64,000 bases of DNA, taken from NCBI RefSeq assembly GCF_000499205.1, contig NZ_AWUK01000028.1, forward strand, positions 98,202 through 162,201, read 5' to 3'. Shown in pieces: positions 16,938-26,090 of this stretch. Source of the DNA: Paenibacillus sp. MAEPY2 (lineage in GTDB: Bacteria > Bacillota > Bacilli > Paenibacillales > Paenibacillaceae). Within the stretch, counting starts at the first letter, position 1, and every line of letters starts with the position of its first letter. A model generated the notes under the pieces. That model ran no database searches. It was given only the letters and a program-made list of their open reading frames with translations, and was not told the origin of the DNA. A program made the position numbers and the translations under genes.

Positions 16938-18260
16938 TTAGATGCGTTTCATCAATCTTGCAATACTTTTATCCGATTCACGAAGCACGATGCCACGATC
17001 AATCGTTTGAATCTTCCGGTTTTTGAGCACGATGCTTCCATCAATAATAACGGTATCCACACAGCTGCGAGTTGCGGAGTAGACTACACGAGAGTAAACA
17101 TCGGTCTCATAGGAAGGATACGTGTGGAAATCATCCAAATCCAGCAGCAGCATATCTGCCTTTTTACCTATTTCCAGACTGCCGATCTCCTTGGACATAC
17201 CGAGCACTTCTGCTCCACCCATTGTAGCCATGCGCAGCACCGTCCGGGCATCCATCACTGTTGGGCCATGAGGTACCTTTTGAATAAGCGCGGTCAGGCG
17301 CATTTCCTGAAACATATCCAGGTTGTTGTTACATGGCGCACCATCGGCACCTATTCCTACCGCAATCTGGCGATTCAGCAGATCAGGAATATCTGCTATA
17401 CCCGAGGAAAGTTTCATATTTGATCCAGGACAGTGGGTGACTTTCACGCCGCGTTTGCGAATAATCTCCTTCTCTTCTTCACTCAGCCACACACAGTGTG
17501 CAAGCACCAGTCTTGGGGTAGCCAAGCCAATATGATCCAGATAGACGATATTACGCATGCCGCGTTCGTGTTCGACCAATTCGATCTCGCCACGGTTTTC
17601 GGAGGCATGGGTGTGCACTTTCACATGGTATTTATTCGACAGGTCGCGTACCTCAACCAATAATTCCTCGGTGCACGAGACGACGAAGCGTGGACAAAAT
17701 GCATACTGAATGCGGCCACCGCCGAATCCGTTCCATTTCTCCAGCAAGTCCACACTTTGTTGCAACGAAGTGGCTGTATCTTCACGCAATGGTTTAGGAA
17801 CTTCATCCCCGTGATCCATCATCACCTTACCGGAAATCACCCGAATTCCGCTCTGTGCCATCGCCTGAAAAGCCGAATCGGTATGATGCACCGTCTCCAT
17901 ATCCAAAATGGTCGTTGTACCGCTGGAGATCAATTCACCCAAGCCGAGCATCGCAGAGTAATAGACAGATTCCTCATCATGCGCTGCCTCAAGCGGCCAG
18001 ATGCGTTGACGAAGCCAATCCATCAGCTCCAGATCGTCCGCACGTCCTCGGAACAAGGTCTGACATAGATGAATATGCGTCTGGATAAAACCTGGAAGCA
18101 GCACTTTTCCCTGAGCATCAATGACCTGATCTGCCTGAACATCAATATGCTCTGCAATTTCTTTAATTTTATTGTCCTCGATCAGCAAATCTCCCGTAAA
18201 TACATCCTCTTCTGCATTCATTGTGACGAGCTGAGCGCCTTTCAGCAGGATTGTTCCCAT
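16938..18260 (-). CDS. Amidohydrolase, candidate guanine deaminase (TrzN/AtzA-like family)
   Basis: 440-aa metal-dependent deaminase of the amidohydrolase superfamily. The metal site motifs are GFIQTHIHLCQ (residues about 56-66), VHTHASEN (about 215-222), LAHCVWL and THCPGSNMKL (about 255-290), and GIGADGAPCNNN (about 310-321). The same subfamily includes guanine deaminases, 5'-deoxyadenosine/S-adenosylhomocysteine deaminases and chlorohydrolases. Location inside the purine catabolic cluster makes guanine to xanthine the best guess, which would feed xanthine dehydrogenase. B. subtilis GuaD belongs to a different fold, so this would be a non-homologous replacement. It is preceded by GGGGAG and lies 110 bases past the GGT-family gene. 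Confidence 0.8.
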   Translation of the reverse strand: MGTILLKGAQLVTMNAEEDVFTGDLLIEDNKIKEIAEHIDVQADQVIDAQGKVLLPGFIQTHIHLCQTLFRGRADDLELMDWLRQRIWPLEAAHDEESVYYSAMLGLGELISSGTTTILDMETVHHTDSAFQAMAQSGIRVISGKVMMDHGDEVPKPLREDTATSLQQSVDLLEKWNGFGGGRIQYAFCPRFVVSCTEELLVEVRDLSNKYHVKVHTHASENRGEIELVEHERGMRNIVYLDHIGLATPRLVLAHCVWLSEEEKEIIRKRGVKVTHCPGSNMKLSSGIADIPDLLNRQIAVGIGADGAPCNNNLDMFQEMRLTALIQKVPHGPTVMDARTVLRMATMGGAEVLGMSKEIGSLEIGKKADMLLLDLDDFHTYPSYETDVYSRVVYSATRSCVDTVIIDGSIVLKNRKIQTIDRGIVLRESDKSIARLMKRI

Positions 18261-18370
18261 GATAATCTCCCCTATCCGTATCTATCTGCGTACATTTTAT
18301 TTTTTCTATGATCCTGCACATTGAAGATAATTTTCCTTGGATCTATACATGATCCACTGCATAAATCACG

Positions 18371-19966
18371 TTACCACCCGATAGCCATGCCATCTCCCCT
18401 GGGGTCTGCTGCGCCGCTGATCATGCCGTCTTCACGGATGACGATGCCCTGCGACTGTCCCATGATCCCGTCCCACGGCGCTCTGGATTCGACGTTATGC
18501 CCCCATTGAGCCAAGGTGATACATACGTCGTCATGATAGCGGTTCTCCACTCGCATCGTGTCGCCTTCCTCGCCCCAGGTGCGTCCGTACACCCAACGTG
18601 GGAGAGCGATCGCTTCCTGAATGGTCAGGCCATAATCCAACACGCCCGTAAGAACGGATAACTGTGTCTGAGGCTGGCCCTCACCGCCTTGTGTGCCAAC
18701 AAGCATATAAGGCTTTCCATTACGTGTGACAAGACCAGGCATTAACGTGTGAAAAGAGCGTTTATTCGGCTCCAGCACATTGGCATCCATTGGATCAAGC
18801 GAGAAAAAGGACCCCCGGTTCTGCATAATCACCCCAGTATCCCCAGGCACATAGGCAGCCCCAAAATCAAAATACAGGCTTTGAATAAACGAAACAGCAT
18901 TGCCTTCATTGTCCACAATCGCCGCATATGCCGTATCCTGACCCATCGTTTTGGACAGAAAAGGCTGCGCTACAGGGGGAGCGGACTGAATCTCGTTCCA
19001 CAATTCATCTCCATAAACCTTGGATAACAGATCCTTCACCGGAATATCCCTGAACTCCGGGTCTGTGAGATAACGATCACGGTCACGAAAAGCCTTTTTG
19101 ACCACTTCAGCCATCAGGTGATAAAACTCGGGGGACGTGCGCGCCACGGAAGATAGATCAATATGTTCCAGCATATTCAACATCATCAGCATCGAGAAGC
19201 CCTGTGAATTGGGTGGCATCTGGTGAACTTGATAGCCGCGGTAATCGGTAGTAATTGGCTTTACCCACTCTCCCTTGTGAGCAGCGAAATCCGCTGGGGC
19301 AAGCATGCCGCCATCTTCACGAATAGCCGAAGTTAGCTGCTCCGCCAATTCCCCGGTATAAAAAACATCGCGTCCACCTGCCTGAATCAGGCGAATGGAG
19401 GCGGCCAGCTCAGGCTGTAAGAGTAGTTCACCTTCCTGCAAAAGTGTACCAAAAGGGGCAAATACCGCTCGAAGCGGCGTATGCCCCATAATGAAATCCT
19501 CATCACGTTCCAGCCACAGGCGCAGATTCCGGGATACAGGACATCCCTTTTCCGCATACTGCGCAGCTGGTTCAAGCAGCTGCTCCCACTTCAACTTCCC
19601 GTAGCGGGACCAGACCTCCCACCATGCATCCACCATTCCCGGAACGGTAATGGCACTGAGCACGCCTCGTTGAGGAATGGTGCTCATCCCCATCGCTTTG
19701 AACGTATCGGCATGAATGCCTGCTGCGGAACGGCCACTTCCGTTGTAGGCAGTTATATCACCACTTGATCCGTCGTGGATCAGAAAGAACGCATCTCCGC
19801 CAAGTCCTGTCATGTGCGGGTAGACTACGCCCAATGCGGCACTTACAGCAACAGCAGCATCGTAAGCGTTACCTCCCTGCTGGAGGATTGAGCTGCCCAC
19901 CGCGCTCGCCAAATAATGCGGGGAGGTGACCATCACCTCTCGGGTTATCGGCATTTGATTCAGCAT
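18371..19966 (-). CDS. Gamma-glutamyltransferase-family protein, candidate oxamate amidohydrolase
   Basis: 531-aa Ntn-hydrolase proenzyme expected to cleave itself before a threonine. The N-terminal half shows QQGGNAYDAAVAVSAALGVVYPHMTGLGGDAF; the presumed nucleophile is the threonine in GQDTAYAAIVDNEGNAVS (about residue 350); the small subunit carries TQGGEGQPQTQ where true gamma-glutamyltranspeptidases have a different glycine motif. No signal peptide is seen, unlike exported GGTs. The GQPQTQ type includes HpxW of Klebsiella, which converts oxamate to oxalate in urate degradation. Overlap with pucG by seven bases and position among allantoate/ureidoglycine genes support that role, as inference. 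SD AAGGAGGAGG precedes ATG 19966. Confidence 0.8.
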   Translation of the reverse strand: MLNQMPITREVMVTSPHYLASAVGSSILQQGGNAYDAAVAVSAALGVVYPHMTGLGGDAFFLIHDGSSGDITAYNGSGRSAAGIHADTFKAMGMSTIPQRGVLSAITVPGMVDAWWEVWSRYGKLKWEQLLEPAAQYAEKGCPVSRNLRLWLERDEDFIMGHTPLRAVFAPFGTLLQEGELLLQPELAASIRLIQAGGRDVFYTGELAEQLTSAIREDGGMLAPADFAAHKGEWVKPITTDYRGYQVHQMPPNSQGFSMLMMLNMLEHIDLSSVARTSPEFYHLMAEVVKKAFRDRDRYLTDPEFRDIPVKDLLSKVYGDELWNEIQSAPPVAQPFLSKTMGQDTAYAAIVDNEGNAVSFIQSLYFDFGAAYVPGDTGVIMQNRGSFFSLDPMDANVLEPNKRSFHTLMPGLVTRNGKPYMLVGTQGGEGQPQTQLSVLTGVLDYGLTIQEAIALPRWVYGRTWGEEGDTMRVENRYHDDVCITLAQWGHNVESRAPWDGIMGQSQGIVIREDGMISGAADPRGDGMAIGW

Positions 19967-21201
19967 AAGGCCTCCTCCTTCCCGGCATATACATCCAGCG
20001 CTGCCTGTACCGCATCCCCTGCCGGCAAGGCGTGACGATGACGCAATAGCACTGCTTCCAGTGCACCTAGTACATGCAGTACATTTTTGCGCTGGCAGCT
20101 GAATCCCATCGTACCAATACGCCAGATTTTGCCCTTCAACGGGCCGAACGAACTGGCTATCTCAATACTAAAATCATTCAGAAGCATGCTGCGTACCGAT
20201 TCTCCATCCACACCGTCTGGAATTTGGATACAAGTGACCACAGGAAGTTTACTGGACATATCCCCATACAGTTTGAGCCCCATTCCCTGAATCCCTGCAA
20301 CCAACGCTCGTTCATTGATCCGATGTCTCTCGAAACGGGTCTCCAGCCCTTCCTGAAGCAGAATACGCAATCCTTCGTGAAGTCCGTAAAGCATGGAGGT
20401 GGCTTCTGTATGATGATTCAATCGTGCTGAGCTCCAGTAATCTTGCAATTGGCTCAGGTCAAAATAGTTACTGGCAATAGTGCGACCTTCAGCCCGAGCA
20501 CTAGTTGCATCCCGCAGTCCACGCTCAACCGTTTTACGGCTCATGAGTTTCTTCTCCACACGGCTGTTATACGTTAAAGGCGCCATCCCGGATGGAACGG
20601 ACAGACACTTCTGTGTTCCGCCCATCACCGCATCCAGATGCCATGCATCTGTCTTGACCGGTGTACCGCCAATGGTAGCAACTGCATCTACAACGAGTAA
20701 AATATCGAGTTCACGACAGGCTTTGCCAATCTCGGCGAGAGGCTGCATTTGCCCGGTTGATGTCTCGCCATGAACCATCGCGACCAGACTTGGCTTATGT
20801 GCATGGATCGCCTTCATTACCTCTTCCGGATCAAATACCTTTCCCCATTCTGTTTCAAAAAAAATAACTTCGGCACCACAACGTTCCGATAGTTCCACAA
20901 GTAAATGCCCGAAGCGTCCATAGATCGGGACCAGCACCTTGTCCCCTGGCTGGATCAGACTGACCAGCACGGCTTCGATCCCTGAGCGGGATGTACCATC
21001 TACTGGATAACACCACTCATTATCTGTCATGTATAGTTCACGCAGCATCGCCATCGTCTCATTCATCAGGGAAGTGAACTCCGGATCAAACTGCCCCAGG
21101 ATCGGGAAGGATAATGCCCTCAGAACTCTTGGGTCGACCTCAACTGGCCCCGGTGTCATGATCGTCCGCAAGGAAGGGGACAATTCTTTATAGTTGGACA
21201 T
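19960..21201 (-). CDS. pucG: (S)-ureidoglycine-glyoxylate aminotransferase
   Basis: 413-aa class V pyridoxal-phosphate aminotransferase. Conserved features are MTPGPVEVDPRVLRAL (residues about 14-29), CYPVDGTSRSGIEAVL near 65, VVDAVATIGGTPVKTD near 165, and MGGTQKCLSVPSG near 195, in which the lysine forms the Schiff base. Characterised PucG-type enzymes move the amino group of ureidoglycine to glyoxylate, giving oxalurate and glycine, which suits a following oxamate/oxalate step. ATG 21201 (GGGAG ten bases upstream) is used; a GTG two codons earlier abuts the pucF stop. Confidence 0.9.
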   Translation of the reverse strand: MSNYKELSPSLRTIMTPGPVEVDPRVLRALSFPILGQFDPEFTSLMNETMAMLRELYMTDNEWCYPVDGTSRSGIEAVLVSLIQPGDKVLVPIYGRFGHLLVELSERCGAEVIFFETEWGKVFDPEEVMKAIHAHKPSLVAMVHGETSTGQMQPLAEIGKACRELDILLVVDAVATIGGTPVKTDAWHLDAVMGGTQKCLSVPSGMAPLTYNSRVEKKLMSRKTVERGLRDATSARAEGRTIASNYFDLSQLQDYWSSARLNHHTEATSMLYGLHEGLRILLQEGLETRFERHRINERALVAGIQGMGLKLYGDMSSKLPVVTCIQIPDGVDGESVRSMLLNDFSIEIASSFGPLKGKIWRIGTMGFSCQRKNVLHVLGALEAVLLRHRHALPAGDAVQAALDVYAGKEEALC

Positions 21202-21207
21202 CTTCAC

Positions 21208-22509
21208 TCAACTCCCGTAACCGTATTTATAGAGTAGCTGCACCAGGACCCGGAAGCCTTTCATCAGGTCCTCTTCAGCTGTATATTCAAGGGGATTATG
21301 GCTAATGCCATCTTGGCTGGGCACAAAGACCATCGCTGTTGGGCAAGCCGGTTGAAAGATCTGCGAATCATGTCCTGCGCCGCTTGGCATGTGTATATAG
21401 GACAGCTGCTCCACTTCACAGATAGTACGAATGTCTACAGTCATCTGTTCGTTCATCGGAATAGGCGTGACTGACAAGTGTTCTTCCCAGTTCAGTCCGA
21501 GCTGCTGCTCGGCTGCGATGCGGCTAAATGCCTGAAGCATATCCTGCCAGCATCGGTCAATGCTCTCTTGCCTGATGTGCCGGATATCCAGTGAGAATAC
21601 AGCTCGTGAAGCAACAACGTTGCCGACACCCGGTTCTGCGATTACTCGTCCCACGGTGGCTACAAGCGGTTCTCCTGCTCCCAGCGCGATACTTCTTACA
21701 GCTGTAATCATCTCGGCTGCACCTGCAAGTGCATCCTTACGCCAGAGCATTGGTGTAGTTCCGGCATGATTGGCCTCACCACTTACTGTGATGCTAAAGC
21801 GTTTCTGACCTACAATATCCGATACAATACCAATCGAATGGCCCAATCGTTCAAGGACTTGGCCTTGCTCGATGTGAAGTTCAATAAAGGCACCGTACGT
21901 GTGTGAAGCCGTTCTATAACAACTATCTGGTCCAAAGCCTGCATCACGTATCGCCTGTGCAAAGGTTATGCCCTCTTGATCCTTCAAATGCTGGACATCT
22001 TCCAGAACGGAGACGCCCGTTATACTTCGCGATCCCCAATAAGCAAACGGAAATCGGCTGCCTTCTTCTTCACAGAGCGAGACCACCTGAAGTGTTCGTT
22101 TCGGGGCCCCGAAATGGTTTTGCAGATACTCCAGTGCAAGCACTCCCGCAGCTACGCCATAAGCACCATCATACTTTCCACCATGTACGACAGTATCGAT
22201 ATGTGATCCTGTAACAATTGGCGCTTCTTCCGTTCCTGTTAATGAACCTGTTCCCTTCAATGTGCCATACAGGTTGCCAGATTGATCGAATTCGGGAGCC
22301 AACCCTTTCTGCTGCATTTTTGCCGCAAGCGCATGCTGTGCTTCACACCATGCTTTGTCATACAACAGACGTGTAACTCCTCCTAGGGAATCAGCCCCAT
22401 ATGCGGACAACCAGTCCAGCATGCTTTGCATCTTCACCTGCTCCAATTGCGGCAAAGGCTGGATGGAACATTCCGTACCAGACGGCGTGTGCACTTCAAA
22501 GTCCGTCAT
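21208..22509 (-). CDS. pucF: Allantoate amidohydrolase (M20 family)
   Basis: 433-aa Mn2+-dependent amidase hydrolysing allantoate to ureidoglycine, ammonia and CO2. M20/carbamoyl-amidohydrolase motifs are present: GSHIDTVVHGGKYDGAYGV (residues about 100-118) with the metal His and Asp, SLCEEEGSRFPFAYWGSRS near 145 with the catalytic and metal glutamates, GEANHAGTTPM near 245, and PSGAGHDSQ near 380. The related enzymes hydantoinase-type N-carbamoylase look alike, but the position between pucH and pucG favours allantoate. The ATG overlaps the pucH stop (ATGA). Confidence 0.92.
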   Translation of the reverse strand: MTDFEVHTPSGTECSIQPLPQLEQVKMQSMLDWLSAYGADSLGGVTRLLYDKAWCEAQHALAAKMQQKGLAPEFDQSGNLYGTLKGTGSLTGTEEAPIVTGSHIDTVVHGGKYDGAYGVAAGVLALEYLQNHFGAPKRTLQVVSLCEEEGSRFPFAYWGSRSITGVSVLEDVQHLKDQEGITFAQAIRDAGFGPDSCYRTASHTYGAFIELHIEQGQVLERLGHSIGIVSDIVGQKRFSITVSGEANHAGTTPMLWRKDALAGAAEMITAVRSIALGAGEPLVATVGRVIAEPGVGNVVASRAVFSLDIRHIRQESIDRCWQDMLQAFSRIAAEQQLGLNWEEHLSVTPIPMNEQMTVDIRTICEVEQLSYIHMPSGAGHDSQIFQPACPTAMVFVPSQDGISHNPLEYTAEEDLMKGFRVLVQLLYKYGYGS

Positions 22510-23912
22510 GATAACCCCTCCATTCCTTCAATACCAGCTGGAACAGATGAGTTGGCACGGACAAACCGTCCTACAGGTGGATCGGATAATCCTGTTTTTG
22601 AACTGTATACTCGCTCACCCCGGCAGAACACATCTGCAATGCAGGAAGAAAACGTGCGTCCCACATAAGGACTCTGTTTATGGGTGTAGAGCAGGTCATC
22701 CGTATTCAGGGTTGTAGTCTTCTCCCAATCAATAAGTACCAGATCCGCATCCTTGCCGATGGCGATTTCACCTTTACTATCCAACCCAAGCCTTCTGGCA
22801 GGTTGCAGAGCCAGAACTCTTCCAAGCAACGGAAGGGCTATATTTCGCCGAAGATGTCCTTCCTCCAACATAAGCAGCAACGTACTTTGCGCCCCGGAGA
22901 TGCCACCCCAGATTTCGAAGAAATGATCAGATTGTTTCATCGAGGGAGGACAGGGTGAGTGGTCGGAAGCAATAACATCTATCAGGCCCGCTGCAAGGGC
23001 ATCCCATAACTGATCTTGCTCAGCCTGACTACGCAATGGCGGCGCGCACTTAGCTACAGCACCCAACCGGACAACATCCTCATCAGTCAGACTCAGGTAA
23101 TGCGGACATGTTTCGGAAGTTACATCCTGTCCGCGCCGTTTTGCCTCTGCAATCAGATCAAGCGCTTCCCGTGTACTGATATGAACAAAATGCAGTGCAC
23201 ATCCGGTCTGCTCCCCATATTGCAGCGCTCGGGTTACCGCTCGAACTTCTGCTTCAGCTGGACGAGATTGCACGTAATCCATTGGGCCGATGCGTCCTGC
23301 TGCAATACTTCTGGTCGCAAGTTCAGCAACCATCGCTTCGTCTTCGGCATGGAGCGCCAACACGCGGTTTAGCCTTGCAATCTCGTACATGCCATTCAAG
23401 AGTGTGTCCTCATCGGCTCTGGTGAAGATGTCTTCCCCTTCTCCGCCGGGTTCGGACATAAATGCCTTGAATCCAGCCGCTCCCATATGGGCCAAAGGAG
23501 CAAGCTCGGCCCGATTACCGGGAACAAGTCCTCCCCAGAACGCATAATCAACATAGGATTGACCGTCGGCTGCTTTCATTTTCATCTCCCACGCATCCGG
23601 TCTAATTGTTGGGGGGACACCATTGAGCGGCATATCAACATACGTCGTAATTCCGCCAGCAGCCAGCGATGCTGATCCCGACTTGAACCCCTCCCAACTC
23701 GCGAGTCCGGGCTCATTGAAATGAACATGAATGTCCACTACCCCTGGCATTACAGTAAGGCCAGCCGCTTCTATCATTTCCGTATCTTCATCACCCACCA
23801 GCTGTGGGGACAAAGCGATTATTTTTTCACCAGCAATCCCAATATCCAGTTCTTCTACGTTATCTCTCAATACAACCCGGGCCCCCCGGATGATCGTATC
23901 TATTTTTGCCAT
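22506..23912 (-). CDS. pucH: Allantoinase
   Basis: 468-aa cyclic amidohydrolase opening allantoin to allantoate. The dinuclear metal motifs are visible: MPGVVDIHVHFNEPG (residues about 55-69), AAGFKAFMSEPG with the carboxylated lysine near 148, ALHAEDEAM near 185, HFVHISTREAL near 240, and VIASDHSPCPP near 315. ATG 23912 has GGAGG eight bases upstream; the longer frame to 24056 has none. It lies between pucM and pucF and overlaps pucF by four bases. Dihydropyrimidinase is the nearest alternative, but context decides for allantoinase. Confidence 0.94.
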   Translation of the reverse strand: MAKIDTIIRGARVVLRDNVEELDIGIAGEKIIALSPQLVGDEDTEMIEAAGLTVMPGVVDIHVHFNEPGLASWEGFKSGSASLAAGGITTYVDMPLNGVPPTIRPDAWEMKMKAADGQSYVDYAFWGGLVPGNRAELAPLAHMGAAGFKAFMSEPGGEGEDIFTRADEDTLLNGMYEIARLNRVLALHAEDEAMVAELATRSIAAGRIGPMDYVQSRPAEAEVRAVTRALQYGEQTGCALHFVHISTREALDLIAEAKRRGQDVTSETCPHYLSLTDEDVVRLGAVAKCAPPLRSQAEQDQLWDALAAGLIDVIASDHSPCPPSMKQSDHFFEIWGGISGAQSTLLLMLEEGHLRRNIALPLLGRVLALQPARRLGLDSKGEIAIGKDADLVLIDWEKTTTLNTDDLLYTHKQSPYVGRTFSSCIADVFCRGERVYSSKTGLSDPPVGRFVRANSSVPAGIEGMEGLS

Positions 23913-23950
23913 ATGGATGCCCTCCCTGATCAGAACCGGATTCATGCATT

Positions 23951-24331
23951 TCAGCTTCCCCGGTATGTACTGTAACCTCCTGGAGCAATCAATAAAGGTA
24001 TGTGGTAGTGGCTTGCAGCATCGGATACGGCAAACCGAATCGGCACAACTGTCCATAACACCTGCCCTAGTTCCTCAAGAGATCGCTGTGCATAATAATC
24101 CTCAACGTTGAACTGAAGCTCATACACCGCCTGCTCAAGCCTGCCGCTGTCCAGCAATGGCGCATTCAGACGCCCATCGGCATTGGTCACCGATTCAGCT
24201 ACTTTTATTTTGGTTTCTTTTTCACCATCTCTGCGCAGTACATACAGTTCAACCCGCACATCTGCAGCCGGAACGCCCTTGGAAGTATCCAGCACATGCG
24301 TAGTAATCCGTCCTCTGGCCACTGACATCAT
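23951..24331 (-). CDS. pucM: 5-hydroxyisourate hydrolase (transthyretin-like)
   Basis: 126-aa homotetrameric enzyme converting 5-hydroxyisourate, the unstable uricase product, to OHCU. The N-terminal GRITTHVLDTSKGVPA provides the active-site histidine, IRFAVSDAASHYHIPLLIAPGGYSTYRGS the second histidine and the invariant C-terminal YRGS tetrapeptide that distinguishes HIU hydrolase from transthyretin. The start overlaps the pucL stop in ATGATG/TGA, so it is translationally coupled with the enzyme acting before and after it. Confidence 0.95.
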   Translation of the reverse strand: MMSVARGRITTHVLDTSKGVPAADVRVELYVLRRDGEKETKIKVAESVTNADGRLNAPLLDSGRLEQAVYELQFNVEDYYAQRSLEELGQVLWTVVPIRFAVSDAASHYHIPLLIAPGGYSTYRGS

Positions 24332-25833
24332 GCCTCCCCTTCTTTCTTAGAGCCACCGATGTCATTCCCCAGATCGTCCCTTGTCATCGAGAAGCCTTGG
24401 AACCCATAAGGTGGTCTGGGCTCGGTAAATACTTTGCCCTCTCCTTCTTTTACTTCCTCCAACACCGTCTCCCATGTCCGATTGTTGGATTCGAATGAAA
24501 CTTCACTGAGCTGTCCAAATCGACGCAAGAGCCTTGATCCAATCTGATAAATCAGATGCTGAATGGATGCGGAACGACACGTATGGAACACTGCTGCAGC
24601 TACATCTCTTACCTGCTCTGCCGCTACATAACGCCCGCGCTGATCATCCATGCCATCTCTCGGATCTTCATAACGCCAATTGATATTCAGGAAAATGAAT
24701 AGCGGACGGTCCCACGTCTCTGGTAAGGTGGTGTATTCATCCTTGACAAAACCGGCAAATTCACTGCCCTTCACCTTAATCAGTCTGATATCTGCAACAC
24801 CACTGAAATGATTGCTCAGCTCAACTCGACTTCCATTTCGCTGCGCTTCAATGGCAGCCGTCGCTCGTTCATTCTGGGAATAACGGAATACCAGCTCGCT
24901 TGGGCGAAGGCTTCCCTCTCTGCGAACAGGCACATCTTCAAAAGGAATCTGATCTGCGGTCATCTGAACTTTGCTCATCTGCGGATAGGTCTCCAGAAAA
25001 CGTTGGCTGACGTAAGCGAGGAAGCCCTCCACTGTAGCTCCGGTGTAATCCGCAGCATATACTAGAATAAAATTCTTCATTGAATCCGTGGCAACAACAC
25101 GGGAATTATCTCCTTCTATAAAAGAAGGCAGAAATTCGTCACCTTGGACGGCTACTTTAATGTTCAAACCAAACAGGATATTATTGCGTCCGGTAAATGG
25201 AGATTCCGGAATAGGCTGGATGCCCGTCAACGGCTTGGCGTATGAACGGTACACCCATACATCCCCTTTGCCGTAATACATCGTCCGCTGCTTCACTTCG
25301 GATGGTTTAAACTCACTTTCATGTTCATGACCAATCTGTACCAACCACTGCTCCAATCGAATGGAAGCAATCTTGAATACCTCTTTCAGAGCGGTTTGGA
25401 ATTCTTCCTGCCTGCCACGCTGATTGCGCCTCCGCATGGACTCCAGGATGGACTGAGCCGTATGGCCTTTCACGGCTAATATAAAAGGAAAGCCGAATTG
25501 GCTTGTATATTCTTTATTTAACTTACGAAGTTCGTTATATTGCTCCGGCGAGAGTGAATTAAGCCCTGCACCAGCTTGTTCTTGCACGGAATTGCTGCTC
25601 ATACTGATTCGCGCCCCGAGATCCGGGTGATTGCAAAGCAACTGCAGCTTCATCTTTTCATCGGATGTCTGAACCACGTTCTTCATCACATTCATCATTT
25701 GTTCAAAAGAGTCAAATGGCCGTAAAGGCCAGGAACGCTCCGCTACCCAGGGTGATTCTTCGAATAGTCCGCCAAACGTATGTACGAACTGTGTGATAGA
25801 CCAGCTGTTAACGAGTTTAATGAAGTCGCTCAT
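24328..25833 (-). CDS. pucL: Bifunctional OHCU decarboxylase / urate oxidase
   Basis: 501 aa with two enzymes in one chain. Residues about 1-165 are OHCU decarboxylase (FVHTFGGLFEESPWVAERSW, LLCNHPDLGAR with the catalytic histidine, NKEYTSQFGFPFILAVKG); residues about 180-490 are uricase (YYGKGDVWVYRSYAKPL, VVATDSMKNFILVYA with the active-site threonine, DRPLFIFLNINWRY). The uricase makes 5-hydroxyisourate, PucM hydrolyses it, and the N-terminal domain yields (S)-allantoin, so substrate handover within a coupled pair is plausible. The same fusion occurs in Bacillus PucL. ATG 25833 has CGGAGG seven bases upstream; an in-frame extension to 25902 is not needed. First gene of the long catabolic transcript. 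Confidence 0.95.
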   Translation of the reverse strand: MSDFIKLVNSWSITQFVHTFGGLFEESPWVAERSWPLRPFDSFEQMMNVMKNVVQTSDEKMKLQLLCNHPDLGARISMSSNSVQEQAGAGLNSLSPEQYNELRKLNKEYTSQFGFPFILAVKGHTAQSILESMRRRNQRGRQEEFQTALKEVFKIASIRLEQWLVQIGHEHESEFKPSEVKQRTMYYGKGDVWVYRSYAKPLTGIQPIPESPFTGRNNILFGLNIKVAVQGDEFLPSFIEGDNSRVVATDSMKNFILVYAADYTGATVEGFLAYVSQRFLETYPQMSKVQMTADQIPFEDVPVRREGSLRPSELVFRYSQNERATAAIEAQRNGSRVELSNHFSGVADIRLIKVKGSEFAGFVKDEYTTLPETWDRPLFIFLNINWRYEDPRDGMDDQRGRYVAAEQVRDVAAAVFHTCRSASIQHLIYQIGSRLLRRFGQLSEVSFESNNRTWETVLEEVKEGEGKVFTEPRPPYGFQGFSMTRDDLGNDIGGSKKEGEA

Positions 25834-25989
25834 GTTAGAACCTCCGGTCTTCAGTAGATTATTGTTCTTCATTTTAAGTGTCTCTCTGTTTTGCGACAAC
25901 AATATTTACGCAATTTTGTAATATAACATAACATCAGATATGTGATTTGTTTGCAATGCACGGGATTTGATTCATCAAATGCAGTAAAA

Positions 25990-26028
25990 ACCCAAAAAAA
26001 CCGCACTTCCTCAAGGGAAATACGGTTT
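25990..26028 (-). terminator. Terminator of pucR
   Basis: Minus-strand stem AAACCG...CGGTTT with an inner TTCCC/GGAA pairing is followed by TTTTTTTGGGTTTTT. It lies 63 bases beyond the pucR stop, so pucR and pucL have separate transcripts. Confidence 0.8.
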
Positions 26029-26090
26029 TATCTGACATGCCAACTTCATTGTTATGCTGCACAATGCTTTTTCTATGGCCCAACTTTAGA

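Noticed and set aside
25834..25990. PucR binding box upstream of pucL
   Set aside because: No stretch fitting WWWCNTTGGTTAA was found in the pucR-pucL gap, so no site was annotated.
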